Part shown: positions 45,646 to 54,687 of the stretch, piece by piece
How positions within the stretch are numbered: the stretch's first letter is position 1
Layout: each line of letters begins with the position of its first letter
The notes under the pieces: generated by a model
Database searches by the model: none
What the model was told of the DNA's origin: nothing
The model's input: the letters and a program-made list of their open reading frames with translations, nothing else
NCBI RefSeq assembly: GCF_007558725.1
Contig: NZ_VLPL01000003.1
Coordinates: 496,001 to 560,000 of the forward strand
From: Fluviicola chungangensis
GTDB taxonomy: Bacteria; Bacteroidota; Bacteroidia; Flavobacteriales_D; Crocinitomicaceae
Length of the DNA stretch: 64,000 bases
Direction: 5' to 3'
Program-made: the position numbers and the translations under genes

Positions 45646-46198
45646 TCTTTTTCCCTGATTGTTGTAAAATCAAACAATGCCTCTCTAATTCTTCCGGTGT
45701 ATTAAATCGGTTCGCGATTTTTCTTGCCGGGTTTCCGCCATAAATACTGTACGCTTCGACATCTTTTGTTACTACAGAACCGGCCGCGATAATTGATCCC
45801 TGATGAATGGTGACTCCTTGCATAATGGTTGAACCGTAACCAACCCAAACATCATCTTCAATTGTGGTCGTCAACCCGAGACCTTTCCAGTTATAATCCT
45901 TATCTCTTATCGCGCTTGCAAGTCTGATCGGTGTTCCGGGTTGTTGATAATGATGGTCATACTTTCCGACAAGCGCAACATGATTTCCCATGATCACATG
46001 ATTTCCAATTACCGCATCATTTTCAATTTGAGAAAAACGTCCAATGTAAAAATCATTACCTATTGAAATATTGTTTTTAGCCCATAATTGTACCGATCTT
46101 CCGGCATGAAAGTTCTTTCCTATTTGGAACCTACGCCATTTCCAATGCTTTAAATAAACATTTCGAATCAATTTTACAAAAAAAACAATCCACTTCAT
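45638..46198 (-). CDS. Left-handed beta-helix (hexapeptide) acyltransferase
   Basis: The 186-residue product has hexapeptide repeats (IGNHVIMGNHVALVG, VWVGYGSTIMQGVTI, GSIIAAGSVVTKDVEAY) and the usual C-terminal GGNPARKI loop. It most likely O-acetylates or N-acetylates a sugar of the polysaccharide. Acceptor is unknown. It overlaps the next gene by 8 bp. Confidence 0.85.
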   Translation of the reverse strand: MKWIVFFVKLIRNVYLKHWKWRRFQIGKNFHAGRSVQLWAKNNISIGNDFYIGRFSQIENDAVIGNHVIMGNHVALVGKYDHHYQQPGTPIRLASAIRDKDYNWKGLGLTTTIEDDVWVGYGSTIMQGVTIHQGSIIAAGSVVTKDVEAYSIYGGNPARKIANRFNTPEELERHCLILQQSGKKNE

Positions 46199-46199
46199 T

Positions 46200-47369
46200 T
46201 TATTTTAGTTTCCAATGTGACAGAATATCCTGTTTGAGATTTACGACTGCATATTTTTCCATTTCAGATGAGCGTTCAGTCAAGTTCTGCTCAGGTAATG
46301 AGAGTGCAGCTATCATCGCTTCTGAAAATGATTTTGGGTTTCGATCATTGATAATGAAACCATTTTTATTTTCAATAATCAATTCATCGGCACTACTAAA
46401 GTCTGTGCATACAATTGGTTTTCCGGATGAAATTGCTTCAACGAGTGATGTGGACCAACCCTCTACAAAAGAACCCATTACAAATATATCTGCGGCATTT
46501 AGATAATGCGATAATGTCGGGTGGTCAATTCTTCCGGTAAATATAACCTTCTCTGTTAAAGCATTACTGCTTACATATTCTTCGATTCTATTCCTGTCTT
46601 CTCCATCACCGGCAAAAATAAATTTTGAATCGGGAAACTTTTCCAGGAATAGTGTAAAACTCTCAAGTAAAAGTTCCCAACCTTTTAGTTTGCTCAATCT
46701 TCCTGAAGTAACAATTATTTTTGTTTCGGTACTAAAACCTAATTGCTTGCGAACTGATAGTTTTTCTCTTGGTTGAAATATCTCGGTATTCACTCTAGTG
46801 GGAAATTGTATCACTCTTTCAGTAGTTAACTTACCATGGCCTCTGGCCAAAAACGCTTTAATCGCTTTGGTATCAGCTGAAGCAAATATTACATCAGATC
46901 TCATTAAGGCATTGAAAAAGAATAAATCAAAAATGCGTGCAAAATATTTACCGTACCAATAGCGCGAAATGGCCATTGGATTTTCAACACCTGGAATCCG
47001 TGTACACAAATTAGTAATCTGAATTTTAGACAATGCAAAAAGTACTTCGGGAGTCTGTATAAATACATTATGGAAGTTTCTGTCAAAGATTTTTCTGCGA
47101 TATTTCCTTACCGCCAAATAAGCCTTAAGTCGTCCGGGAATCCATGATTTTTTATGGTTAAATGTGATTTGTCTAACTGAAAAAAAATCAAAAGTTGTAC
47201 CATCAATCTCTTTTTTAGTCCACATCCCAACAGGAGTGTCGTCCGACATTCCAACCAGAGCGAGTTCATTACCAAATGCAGTAACCATCTGTTTTGCAAA
47301 TGCTAAATATCCTCCAATCGGGTAGTCTTTATAATTACAAATCTCAATAAACAGGATTTTCGGCTTCAT
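46200..47369 (-). CDS. GT4-family glycosyltransferase
   Basis: The 389-residue GT-B enzyme has the donor-site EX7E-type motif (SFVEGWSTSLVEAISSGKP), preceded by the fold marker IVTSGRLSKLKGWELLLES. It adds a sugar to the growing repeat unit; donor is unknown. Its start overlaps the end of the wzy gene by 26 bp, so the two are translationally coupled. The stop lies 1 nt before the acetyltransferase start codon. Confidence 0.88.
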   Translation of the reverse strand: MKPKILFIEICNYKDYPIGGYLAFAKQMVTAFGNELALVGMSDDTPVGMWTKKEIDGTTFDFFSVRQITFNHKKSWIPGRLKAYLAVRKYRRKIFDRNFHNVFIQTPEVLFALSKIQITNLCTRIPGVENPMAISRYWYGKYFARIFDLFFFNALMRSDVIFASADTKAIKAFLARGHGKLTTERVIQFPTRVNTEIFQPREKLSVRKQLGFSTETKIIVTSGRLSKLKGWELLLESFTLFLEKFPDSKFIFAGDGEDRNRIEEYVSSNALTEKVIFTGRIDHPTLSHYLNAADIFVMGSFVEGWSTSLVEAISSGKPIVCTDFSSADELIIENKNGFIINDRNPKSFSEAMIAALSLPEQNLTERSSEMEKYAVVNLKQDILSHWKLK

Positions 47370-48621
47370 AGAGATGTTGTTTATCGTTTATATTCAGGAT
47401 AACTACCATAGCTAAACTGGCGAAAATTATTTCTCCCCACAACGGAGTTCCATGGGAAGTTACGTAAAAGCCTAAAAACATTACAAAGGAAACAAGGAGC
47501 ATCTTGTTAAAAATAAATGGAATTTTTTTGGTTCTTCGACTCGCTTGTATTTTTTTATTTAAACTATTTAGGAACAAGAAATATAAAATTAAACCTATCA
47601 AACCGCTTGATTCAAGTATTTCAAATGTTCTGTTATGAGACACAATTGCCATTCCGGTTTTTTGGTCGAACAAATCAATTCCCTTCTGGGTTCCATATCC
47701 AATTAGTTGCGCACCAACTCCTTCTTCCCGAAGATTATCTATTGCTATATATATAAATGGAAGTCTTGCTTTTGCCAATTCGTCAAAAGAAAGTTCCGTG
47801 TTGTCTCTATACACAGCTCCACCGGATAATCTCCAACGAAAAGCCTGATTGTATTCATAGAGCCAGCCCAGACCAATTAATATTATTGCGCTTAATGTAA
47901 TTCCCAGTATTTTTCGTTTCAGATTTGCTCCATAAAACAAGCTGATGAGCAAAGCTATAGAAAATATCAACCAGCCTGTTCTAGTCCAACTAGTATAGAC
48001 AAAATAAGTGCCTAATAAAACGGCTGTTAGCCAAATGATCTGATATGATATTTTATGAGAGAAAAACTTATATGTGTTAAATAAAATTATTGTAGCAATT
48101 GTATATAATTTAGAAGATGTCGCAATATGATAAAATAATCCCTTCATAGCATTTGCTTCTAAGCCATAACGTTCCAGATCGGTTTCCGGATTTAACCCCT
48201 TTAACCCAAATAAAAATGGAACAGAAGAATAGATAATGAACAATGATAACCAAATGGGAATACGCATCAGCTCATTTCGTTTATTACTGTTCCTGTACTT
48301 TGTAAATAAATATGCAAGTGTCAGCGGAAAAATTATTGCCTCCAAAAAATCCTGTATTGCCCTTAGATACCCATAAGGCATTTCTGAGAAGATCAGGAAT
48401 TTGAAAGCGAACAAAAAACCAACCCAAACAAAAGAAGGAAGTTTATATTTAATTAGGGAAAACAAGAGCAGTATCACAACGATGCCTTTCCAAATCTGAG
48501 AAATTTTTATTGGACCAATAGAAATGGGTTCAATGAATAATATTATCCATAGCAGTAAGAACCAAAAGATATCCTTTCGCGTAATTCTCAGTTTTGTCTC
48601 TATAGCAGTTTGTTCCCTCAT
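47344..48621 (-). CDS. O-antigen/capsule polymerase (Wzy-like)
   Basis: The 425-residue protein has about 11-12 membrane helices and a large periplasmic loop at about 255-320. It shows an O-antigen ligase/polymerase pattern late in the chain (SHNRTFEILESSGLIGLILY). This is the expected Wzy of a Wzx/Wzy pathway, which links repeat units on the periplasmic face. The gene is visibly AT-richer than its neighbours, as usual for wzy. The start overlaps the preceding glycosyltransferase stop (TAATG). Confidence 0.8.
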   Translation of the reverse strand: MREQTAIETKLRITRKDIFWFLLLWIILFIEPISIGPIKISQIWKGIVVILLLFSLIKYKLPSFVWVGFLFAFKFLIFSEMPYGYLRAIQDFLEAIIFPLTLAYLFTKYRNSNKRNELMRIPIWLSLFIIYSSVPFLFGLKGLNPETDLERYGLEANAMKGLFYHIATSSKLYTIATIILFNTYKFFSHKISYQIIWLTAVLLGTYFVYTSWTRTGWLIFSIALLISLFYGANLKRKILGITLSAIILIGLGWLYEYNQAFRWRLSGGAVYRDNTELSFDELAKARLPFIYIAIDNLREEGVGAQLIGYGTQKGIDLFDQKTGMAIVSHNRTFEILESSGLIGLILYFLFLNSLNKKIQASRRTKKIPFIFNKMLLVSFVMFLGFYVTSHGTPLWGEIIFASLAMVVILNINDKQHLYEAENPVY

Positions 48622-49778
48622 TAACGATAATATTTTCGTATAACAAATAGCAGATGAAGAATGTAGTTTACGAATTTCCTTTTGGGAGCTTTTAGATTGA
48701 GGTAAAAAGTTTCGTGCTTTTCAGTTACTTTCTTGACGTCAAAGTAATCATCAAACACAGAGGATGAAAATCTTTTAAGCTGAGCTGTTTTGTTTACATC
48801 CGAAATAGTTCTTTTGATCTCGTTATAATTTTCAGATTCGATATAGTTCAATAATTTGGTGCGCTCCGAAAAATTATAATGGAATGCTTGGTCAAAATTC
48901 GTATCATTGATCAATAGGGGGATAGAAGAATTTTCTATAGGGCTTAAAAGTATTTTTCCTTTTGCTGCAGCTTCCATAAAACTTCTGCCGGTTCCAATTA
49001 CCGCATCTGCACAATCAATTAAAGCCTTCGCGTTTTTAGTGAATTCGTCGTCTGTGAAGAAGATAACATTCCCGGGAGCTTGTTGCTTCAATTGGTTAAA
49101 GCATTCTTCATTTTCCACTGTACCAATAAAAATTGCAGAACAATTTATTCCTTCTTCAGACAATTTCTTAACGAGATTGATTAATTGGACCGCAGTATGA
49201 AGGTAATAAGGGCCTATCCTGGAAATACGCAAGAACTTAAATGACTGATCATAGGATCCCAATTGATTCGCTAACAAACTTAATCTTTTTTCGTCGGTAC
49301 TAAATTTATTGAGCCGATTTGGGATTAAACTTAATTTAGTTCTAGCAAATTTTTTTGAGTTCTTAAAAAAATCAAGATTCTCCTTGCTATATAAAATCAA
49401 GTTATCTGCATATGGGAAGAAAATGGGGTTTGATCCTCCACATTTTGTTAGGCAAAAGGGGATTTTGAATTTCAATCCAGTCCTTCGTACCCAGAGAAAA
49501 GCGAGGGCATCAAATGCATGCAGCACATCTGGCTTCTCATCAAGAACTATACGGTTCAATTCTCGTTGAGTTTTGAATATCGCTACCTCTTGATGAATGA
49601 CACACCACTTTTTATGTTGAATATTTTCTAGCGCTTTTGCTTGTTTATCACCTACGCTAATTATTACGATATCATGCTTTTCAGAAAGCCTATTCGTGGT
49701 TTCAATCAGACTGTAATAATGTCCTCCTAAACCATTACTTTTTGAATTAATGCAAGAAACTACAAATACAATTTTCAT
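48621..49778 (-). CDS. Glycosyltransferase (GT-B, GT4-like)
   Basis: The 385-residue product begins with a GT-B motif (MKIVFVVSCINSKSNGLGGH) and has a Rossmann-like second half (RISRIGPYYLHTAVQLI, IDCADAVIGTGRSFMEAAAKGK). Donor and acceptor are unknown. The late E of the usual EX7E motif is in FMEAAAKG. It overlaps the wzy start by one base and follows the murB-like gene by 2 nt. Confidence 0.8.
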   Translation of the reverse strand: MKIVFVVSCINSKSNGLGGHYYSLIETTNRLSEKHDIVIISVGDKQAKALENIQHKKWCVIHQEVAIFKTQRELNRIVLDEKPDVLHAFDALAFLWVRRTGLKFKIPFCLTKCGGSNPIFFPYADNLILYSKENLDFFKNSKKFARTKLSLIPNRLNKFSTDEKRLSLLANQLGSYDQSFKFLRISRIGPYYLHTAVQLINLVKKLSEEGINCSAIFIGTVENEECFNQLKQQAPGNVIFFTDDEFTKNAKALIDCADAVIGTGRSFMEAAAKGKILLSPIENSSIPLLINDTNFDQAFHYNFSERTKLLNYIESENYNEIKRTISDVNKTAQLKRFSSSVFDDYFDVKKVTEKHETFYLNLKAPKRKFVNYILHLLFVIRKYYR

Positions 49779-49780
49779 AA

Positions 49781-50638
49781 TTAAATAACGCGTTGTTCTA
49801 TTTCAAGGTCTATTCCATACGAATCTTTCACCCTCTTTTTCACTTCAGCAATAACAGACAAAATATTAGAACCACTTGCATTATCAACATTGATAATAAA
49901 ACCACTGTGTTTTTCAGAAATCATAGCACCTCCTATTCGGAATCCTTTTAACCCAAGTGCATCCAGCATAGGACCTACAAACATTCCTTGGGGCCTCTTG
50001 AATACACTTCCACAACTGGGGAATTCACGAGGTTGTTTTTGCCAACGTGTTTTTTTAACCAGATCCATTTTGTCTGCAATATTCTTATATTCCCCTGTTG
50101 GTAAATTGAGCCAGGCTTTAAGAACAATGTTTTTAGGGTTTTGTTGGAAAAAACTATTCCTGTATTCAAACCCGATTTGATCTGCTGAACGCTCGTAAAT
50201 GGATAAATCAATTAAGTTAAGATACCTTACTTTCATAATTACATCTTTTATTTCTTCACCACTGGCACCCGCATTCATTACAACAGCTCCCCCCATTGAG
50301 CTGGGAATATCATAAAATACCTCAATGCCTGACAAACTATTCTCAAGTGCAAAGTTGCTCACATCAGCCATAAGGGCACCAGCTTCTACGACTAGGTTAA
50401 GATTTGAAGGGTCTTTGGAAATAGCATTAAAATTCCCATTAAAAATCATCATCGGTTGTTCATAATATGTTTGAGACAAGATTATGTTATGACCACTTCC
50501 GAGCAATAATATATCAGGATGCATAGCCGCTACCTCAAGAATATCTGATTCATTATCCGGTAAAAAGACTTTTTTACAACGAGCAAAAATATTGTACCCA
50601 TTGTAATCCGTCAAATCAAAATCCTCAATTACTTTCAT
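49781..50638 (-). CDS. MurB-like UDP-N-acetylenolpyruvoyl-glucosamine reductase in the polysaccharide locus
   Basis: MurB is an FAD/NADPH enzyme that reduces the enolpyruvyl ether to a lactyl ether. This 285-residue protein is a compact type II-like MurB. The FAD-binding segment is LLLGSGHNIIL, and the active-site regions are MNAGASGEEI, R160 (FEYRNS), S211 (SCGSVFKRP) and E281 near the C-terminus. All catalytic positions appear kept. It lies between wzx and a glycosyltransferase and shares the locus with a MurA-like gene. It is likely a dedicated copy that makes a muramic-type sugar for the polysaccharide, not the cell-wall enzyme. The overlap with wzx is 14 bp. Confidence 0.88.
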   Translation of the reverse strand: MKVIEDFDLTDYNGYNIFARCKKVFLPDNESDILEVAAMHPDILLLGSGHNIILSQTYYEQPMMIFNGNFNAISKDPSNLNLVVEAGALMADVSNFALENSLSGIEVFYDIPSSMGGAVVMNAGASGEEIKDVIMKVRYLNLIDLSIYERSADQIGFEYRNSFFQQNPKNIVLKAWLNLPTGEYKNIADKMDLVKKTRWQKQPREFPSCGSVFKRPQGMFVGPMLDALGLKGFRIGGAMISEKHSGFIINVDNASGSNILSVIAEVKKRVKDSYGIDLEIEQRVI

Positions 50639-51920
50639 TCCGTTTGAATGCTTTTATCAATGGGTCAAAATCTGTTCGGCGAAGCGAGATTATTTCACGA
50701 ACAGGGATCTTCACAGTTACGGAATAGATCCATAAAAATATCATGGCGGCAACAGAATAGCTTACTGATGAAGCTAAAGCTGCACCTTTTGCCCCCCACC
50801 AAGGTATAAAAAATAAATTCAACACAATATTAATTACAAGTGATGGTGTCATAGCTACCATGGCTATCCAGGGTTTTCCCTTACCAGCCAAATCCATATT
50901 CATTACTTTGTAGATGGTGAGTAATACTATGCCGGGTAATAAATGATTGAATACCTGGACACTTTCCGAAAACTGTTTGCCAAATATGGCAACTATAAAC
51001 ATTCCTGAAAAGAGCCAAAGCACAAGTGATCCAATGGAAATAAATATAAATGATATTCTCATCAGCTGAGCAACTTTTCTGGAAAAACCAAGCCCATCCT
51101 TTGAAGCTGCACTTCTTGCAAAAACGATGGTGCTCAAAAACATCGGGATTTGCCATAAAAATTCTGTTAAGTTAGCACCTTTCGCGTAGATGCCGGTTTC
51201 ATAATCATTACTTAGTTTTTCAAGCATGATCACATCAAACTTGTAATTCAAATTCATTATCAAAAGCGAAAGTGCATATATCAATCCTAAACTTAACATC
51301 GCTTTCAATAACTTGAAATTGAGTTTCAAACTAAAATACAGGATAAACTTATTTTTGAATAACAATATGATAAAAATAATAAATGGTCCACCTATGAGTG
51401 ACAGCATATAACCCCCTATATCCCATTTGAATAAAACTATCAGCAAAAAAGTTAGCAGCAACGTTACAAATGATGGAATCCAGTTAATCTGGTTAAATTT
51501 TTTTATTTCGTTCTTCCCCAAAAATATTCCCGAATTATAAGTGTTGAATAGGGTAAACGGAATTGGGATCAAAGCGAGAATAACCAACAAGGTTTGATCT
51601 CCCGTTTTGCTGAAAAGTTTCATTAAAATAAAACAAATTACCAAACTGCAAATCGAGGTAAAAATCCAAATTTGTGTAATTGCTGTTTTTATTTCGTCTT
51701 CTCTAAACTTGTTTTGCCCAAGTAAATAAGTTGTTGATTGCCGTATTCCAAGTGAACCCAAAGACATAAAAATACTTGGATAAACCAATAGAGCAGAGAT
51801 AATGCCATTTTTCGCCGGTCCAAGAACCCTTGCCGTTACTATTGAAATCGTTAAACTGAAAAGAATAATGATAATCTTAGAGAAACCAATGCTTAAAGTA
51901 TCTTTCAGGAAAGATCCCAT
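50625..51920 (-). CDS. Wzx-type polysaccharide flippase
   Basis: The 431-residue membrane protein has about 12-14 helices and the MATE/PST-like N-terminus (DTLSIGFSKIIIILF, TARVLGPAKNGIISALLV). Wzx flips lipid-linked repeat units across the inner membrane. It overlaps both neighbours (acetyltransferase, murB-like gene) by 14-16 bp. The gene is AT-rich. Confidence 0.87.
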   Translation of the reverse strand: MGSFLKDTLSIGFSKIIIILFSLTISIVTARVLGPAKNGIISALLVYPSIFMSLGSLGIRQSTTYLLGQNKFREDEIKTAITQIWIFTSICSLVICFILMKLFSKTGDQTLLVILALIPIPFTLFNTYNSGIFLGKNEIKKFNQINWIPSFVTLLLTFLLIVLFKWDIGGYMLSLIGGPFIIFIILLFKNKFILYFSLKLNFKLLKAMLSLGLIYALSLLIMNLNYKFDVIMLEKLSNDYETGIYAKGANLTEFLWQIPMFLSTIVFARSAASKDGLGFSRKVAQLMRISFIFISIGSLVLWLFSGMFIVAIFGKQFSESVQVFNHLLPGIVLLTIYKVMNMDLAGKGKPWIAMVAMTPSLVINIVLNLFFIPWWGAKGAALASSVSYSVAAMIFLWIYSVTVKIPVREIISLRRTDFDPLIKAFKRNESN

Positions 51921-52441
51921 ACTGTTTTTTTTGATTTTATTATTAAGGGATTACCATAAGCGACATGATTGTCGGGAATATCTTTGTTCACAACAGCATT
52001 AGCCCCGATGACTGCATTTTTGCCAATCGAAATACCACCAATTACAACCGCACCTGTGTAAATAATCACATTGTCTTCTATAATAGGGTATTGTTTCTCT
52101 TTTCTGCCATGACTTCCTAAAGTTACATTCTGAAAAATAGTTACGTTATCCTTTATAATTACTCCGGCGCCAATAACAACACTTAACGGATGTGCTAATT
52201 TGAAATTTTTTCCAATCTCCGAATAAATGGAAATGTCACAATTCCCTTGTGAGATCATTTTAACACGTTGACGCGAAGCTAGTAACCGCATGAATTTGTT
52301 TTTTGATGTTCCAAAATATTTTGCCAATCTGTAGCGGTACAATACTCGATATCCAGGATTAATCAACCGATATATCAGAATATCTGAAATTCTGGGATTC
52401 CGTTTCGGAATATCTTTGTATAGTTCCTGGAGCAATGACAT
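51905..52441 (-). CDS. Serine-acetyltransferase-like hexapeptide transferase
   Basis: The 178-residue protein resembles the CysE family by the C-terminal beta-helix (IGAGVIIKDNVTIFQNVTLG, IGKNAVIGANAVVNKDIP) and HPLSVVIGAG. In polysaccharide loci such proteins acetylate sugars rather than serine. The N-terminal domain is shorter than that of CysE. The start overlaps the MurA-like stop (TAATG) and the end overlaps wzx. Confidence 0.82.
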   Translation of the reverse strand: MSLLQELYKDIPKRNPRISDILIYRLINPGYRVLYRYRLAKYFGTSKNKFMRLLASRQRVKMISQGNCDISIYSEIGKNFKLAHPLSVVIGAGVIIKDNVTIFQNVTLGSHGRKEKQYPIIEDNVIIYTGAVVIGGISIGKNAVIGANAVVNKDIPDNHVAYGNPLIIKSKKTVWDLS

Positions 52442-53673
52442 TACGATTTTATTAGATTAACATTCAGTTGTAGAAGTTTTTTCTCAATATGTTCATAACC
52501 TCTGTCAATCTGCCATGCATCTTCAATGTAAGTTTCGCCTTCAGCGGTTAAACCGGCTAACAACAAAGCTATCCCTGCTCTTAAATCCAATGCTTTCACT
52601 TTTGCGCCCTTAAATGAGTTTCCCCCTGTGATTTGAAGCATTCCTTGATTTACATGAAAATTCATACCCATTTTCGCAAGTTCTTCCGCATAACCATATC
52701 TTCCGGGAAATCTTAAATCAATGATCCTGGATTCTCCTTTGGAACTTGCTCCAAATACAGCAAAAAGTGGTTGCATATCTGAATTGATTCCGGGGTATGG
52801 ACCTGTACTGATGTCTATTGGGTAAGGCTCACCACCTCTGACAATTAAGGAATTATTTCCCCTAAAATACTTCATTCCACTCTCACGCAACTGAATTAAA
52901 GGCACTTCCAGATGTTCAAACGGAAAATCAACGATTTCGACATCACCATTTGTAATGACTGAACCGATTGCCCAGGTTAATGCTTCCATGTTATCAGGGA
53001 TCACATTGTGTTTTACACCAGATAATTTATCTACACCGTCAATCACAATGCATTTTTGTCCAAAAACACGAATTTTTGCTCCCATGTTGTTCAACATGGA
53101 AATTAAATCGATAATTTCAGGTCGGATATGTGGATTCCAAATGGTTGTTGTTCCTTTAGCTAATGTTGCCGCGAAAATGCCATTTTCAGTAGCTCCGGTC
53201 GAGCGAATGGGTAAACTGATTTCCGCACCTGAAAGTTTGCCATTTACTTTTGTACATAAATATCCATCTTCTTCCCACACACGTGCTCCCATCATCTCAA
53301 GAATCATGATGTGCAGATCGTACTTACGATCACCAAGAGGACAGCCACCGGGTAGAGGAACCTTTCCCTCTCCGAATCGTGAAGTTAAAGCACCCAGGAT
53401 CAATAATGAATTTCGAATGGAACGTTCATCCCAAAGCAGTTCAGGGATAATTTTATTCTCTGCTATTTTGAGGTAAGAATCTCCTTCGGTACAAACTTTT
53501 CCCATTTTATTGAGCATTTGAATATGAATCTGCATATCCAATAACCCATTGGGAGAGTTGTATATTTCGATTGCCTCATCTGTTAAAACAGATGCAGTTA
53601 AAAGCTTTAATGCACTATTCTTGGCACCACTCAGTTTTACACATCCTTCTAACTTTGATTTTAAAATTCTCAT
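52441..53673 (-). CDS. MurA-like UDP-GlcNAc 1-carboxyvinyltransferase in the polysaccharide locus
   Basis: MurA transfers enolpyruvate from PEP to O3 of UDP-GlcNAc. The product (410 residues from the ATG at 53673) has K18/N19 (SGAKNSALKLL), C111 and R116 (GGCPLGDRKYDLH), D299 (GPYPGINSDMQP) and R365 (LDLRAGIALLLAGL). These equal the essential E. coli positions K22/N23, C115/R120, D305 and R397. It looks fully active and its cysteine would make it fosfomycin-sensitive. A TTG at 53697 would extend it into the epimerase gene, so 53673 (5 nt after that gene's stop) is preferred. With the MurB-like gene it should yield a lactyl-ether sugar for the polysaccharide. Confidence 0.9.
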   Translation of the reverse strand: MRILKSKLEGCVKLSGAKNSALKLLTASVLTDEAIEIYNSPNGLLDMQIHIQMLNKMGKVCTEGDSYLKIAENKIIPELLWDERSIRNSLLILGALTSRFGEGKVPLPGGCPLGDRKYDLHIMILEMMGARVWEEDGYLCTKVNGKLSGAEISLPIRSTGATENGIFAATLAKGTTTIWNPHIRPEIIDLISMLNNMGAKIRVFGQKCIVIDGVDKLSGVKHNVIPDNMEALTWAIGSVITNGDVEIVDFPFEHLEVPLIQLRESGMKYFRGNNSLIVRGGEPYPIDISTGPYPGINSDMQPLFAVFGASSKGESRIIDLRFPGRYGYAEELAKMGMNFHVNQGMLQITGGNSFKGAKVKALDLRAGIALLLAGLTAEGETYIEDAWQIDRGYEHIEKKLLQLNVNLIKS

Positions 53674-53678
53674 CACAT

Positions 53679-54659
53679 TCAATTTTCCGTATACCAACTT
53701 ACCGTTTTCTTGATTCCATCCTCCAGCTTAACTTCGGGAATATAACCCAACATAGTCACAGCTTTTTCAATACTTGCCAGCGAGTGGGGAATGTCCCCAT
53801 CTCTATTTGGACCATACTGAATTTCAACATTTGCAATAGCAGAGTCATATTGGCTAAGATATTTTTTTAATAACTGTGTTAATTCGATCAATGTTGTTCT
53901 GTCTCCAACAGCAGTATTAAATACCTGGCCAATGGCATTTTTATTTTCAGTCGTTCCAGCCAAATGATTCATTTGAATTACATTATCAATGTATGTAAAG
54001 TCACGGGAATATGAACCATCACCATTAATTACCGGAGACTCATACGATCTGAATTTATCAATGAACTTCGGAATGACTGCAGCATAAGCTCCGTTTGGTG
54101 ATTGCTTCCGGCCAAATACATTAAAATATCTTAGTCCAATAACTTCTAAACCGTAATTAAGTCCGAATACATGAGCATATAATTCGTTTACATATTTAGT
54201 CACAGCATATGGGGAAAGTGGCTTACCAATAACTTCTTCTACTTTCGGTAAACTTTCAGAATCGCCATAAGTAGATGAGCTTGCAGCATAAACAAACCGT
54301 TTGACTTTTGCGTCTCTTGCAGCTATGAGCATATTCAAAAAACCGGTAATGTTCACTTCATTTGTTGCCATCGGGTCATTTAAGGACCTAGGTACAGAAC
54401 CCAGAGCTGCTTGGTGCAACACAATGTCAACGTTTTTTACGGCTGTATGGCAATCAGCAATATTACGTATATCACCATCAATAAGATGAAAATTTGGATC
54501 AGATAAAAAAGGTATAATATTTTTTCGGTGACCTGTCGAAAAATTATCAAGACAGATCACCTTATTATTAACCTTTAAAAGATCTTCACATAGATTCGAA
54601 CCGATAAAGCCAGCTCCTCCAGTGACTAGTACATTTTTATTTTGTATTTTCTGATACAT
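53679..54659 (-). CDS. UDP-GlcNAc 4-epimerase (WbpP-like), copy A
   Basis: The 326-residue SDR enzyme has NAD motif GGAGFIGSNL, LHQAALGSVPRSL and the catalytic region SSSTYGDS with YxxxK in YAVTKYVNELYA. These match WbpP-type epimerases that make UDP-GalNAc from UDP-GlcNAc. A second, very similar gene is at 56994-57974. The homology also covers about 40 nt upstream (CAGTTnATnAACTG region). The gene lies between fcl and murA-like. Confidence 0.88.
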   Translation of the reverse strand: MYQKIQNKNVLVTGGAGFIGSNLCEDLLKVNNKVICLDNFSTGHRKNIIPFLSDPNFHLIDGDIRNIADCHTAVKNVDIVLHQAALGSVPRSLNDPMATNEVNITGFLNMLIAARDAKVKRFVYAASSSTYGDSESLPKVEEVIGKPLSPYAVTKYVNELYAHVFGLNYGLEVIGLRYFNVFGRKQSPNGAYAAVIPKFIDKFRSYESPVINGDGSYSRDFTYIDNVIQMNHLAGTTENKNAIGQVFNTAVGDRTTLIELTQLLKKYLSQYDSAIANVEIQYGPNRDGDIPHSLASIEKAVTMLGYIPEVKLEDGIKKTVSWYTEN

Positions 54660-54687
54660 TGTTCCTCTTCACATTATCACCAGTTTA

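Noticed and set aside
52955-53476. 173-codon ORF on the plus strand opposite the MurA-like gene
   Set aside because: It is an antisense shadow of a gene with intact catalytic motifs.
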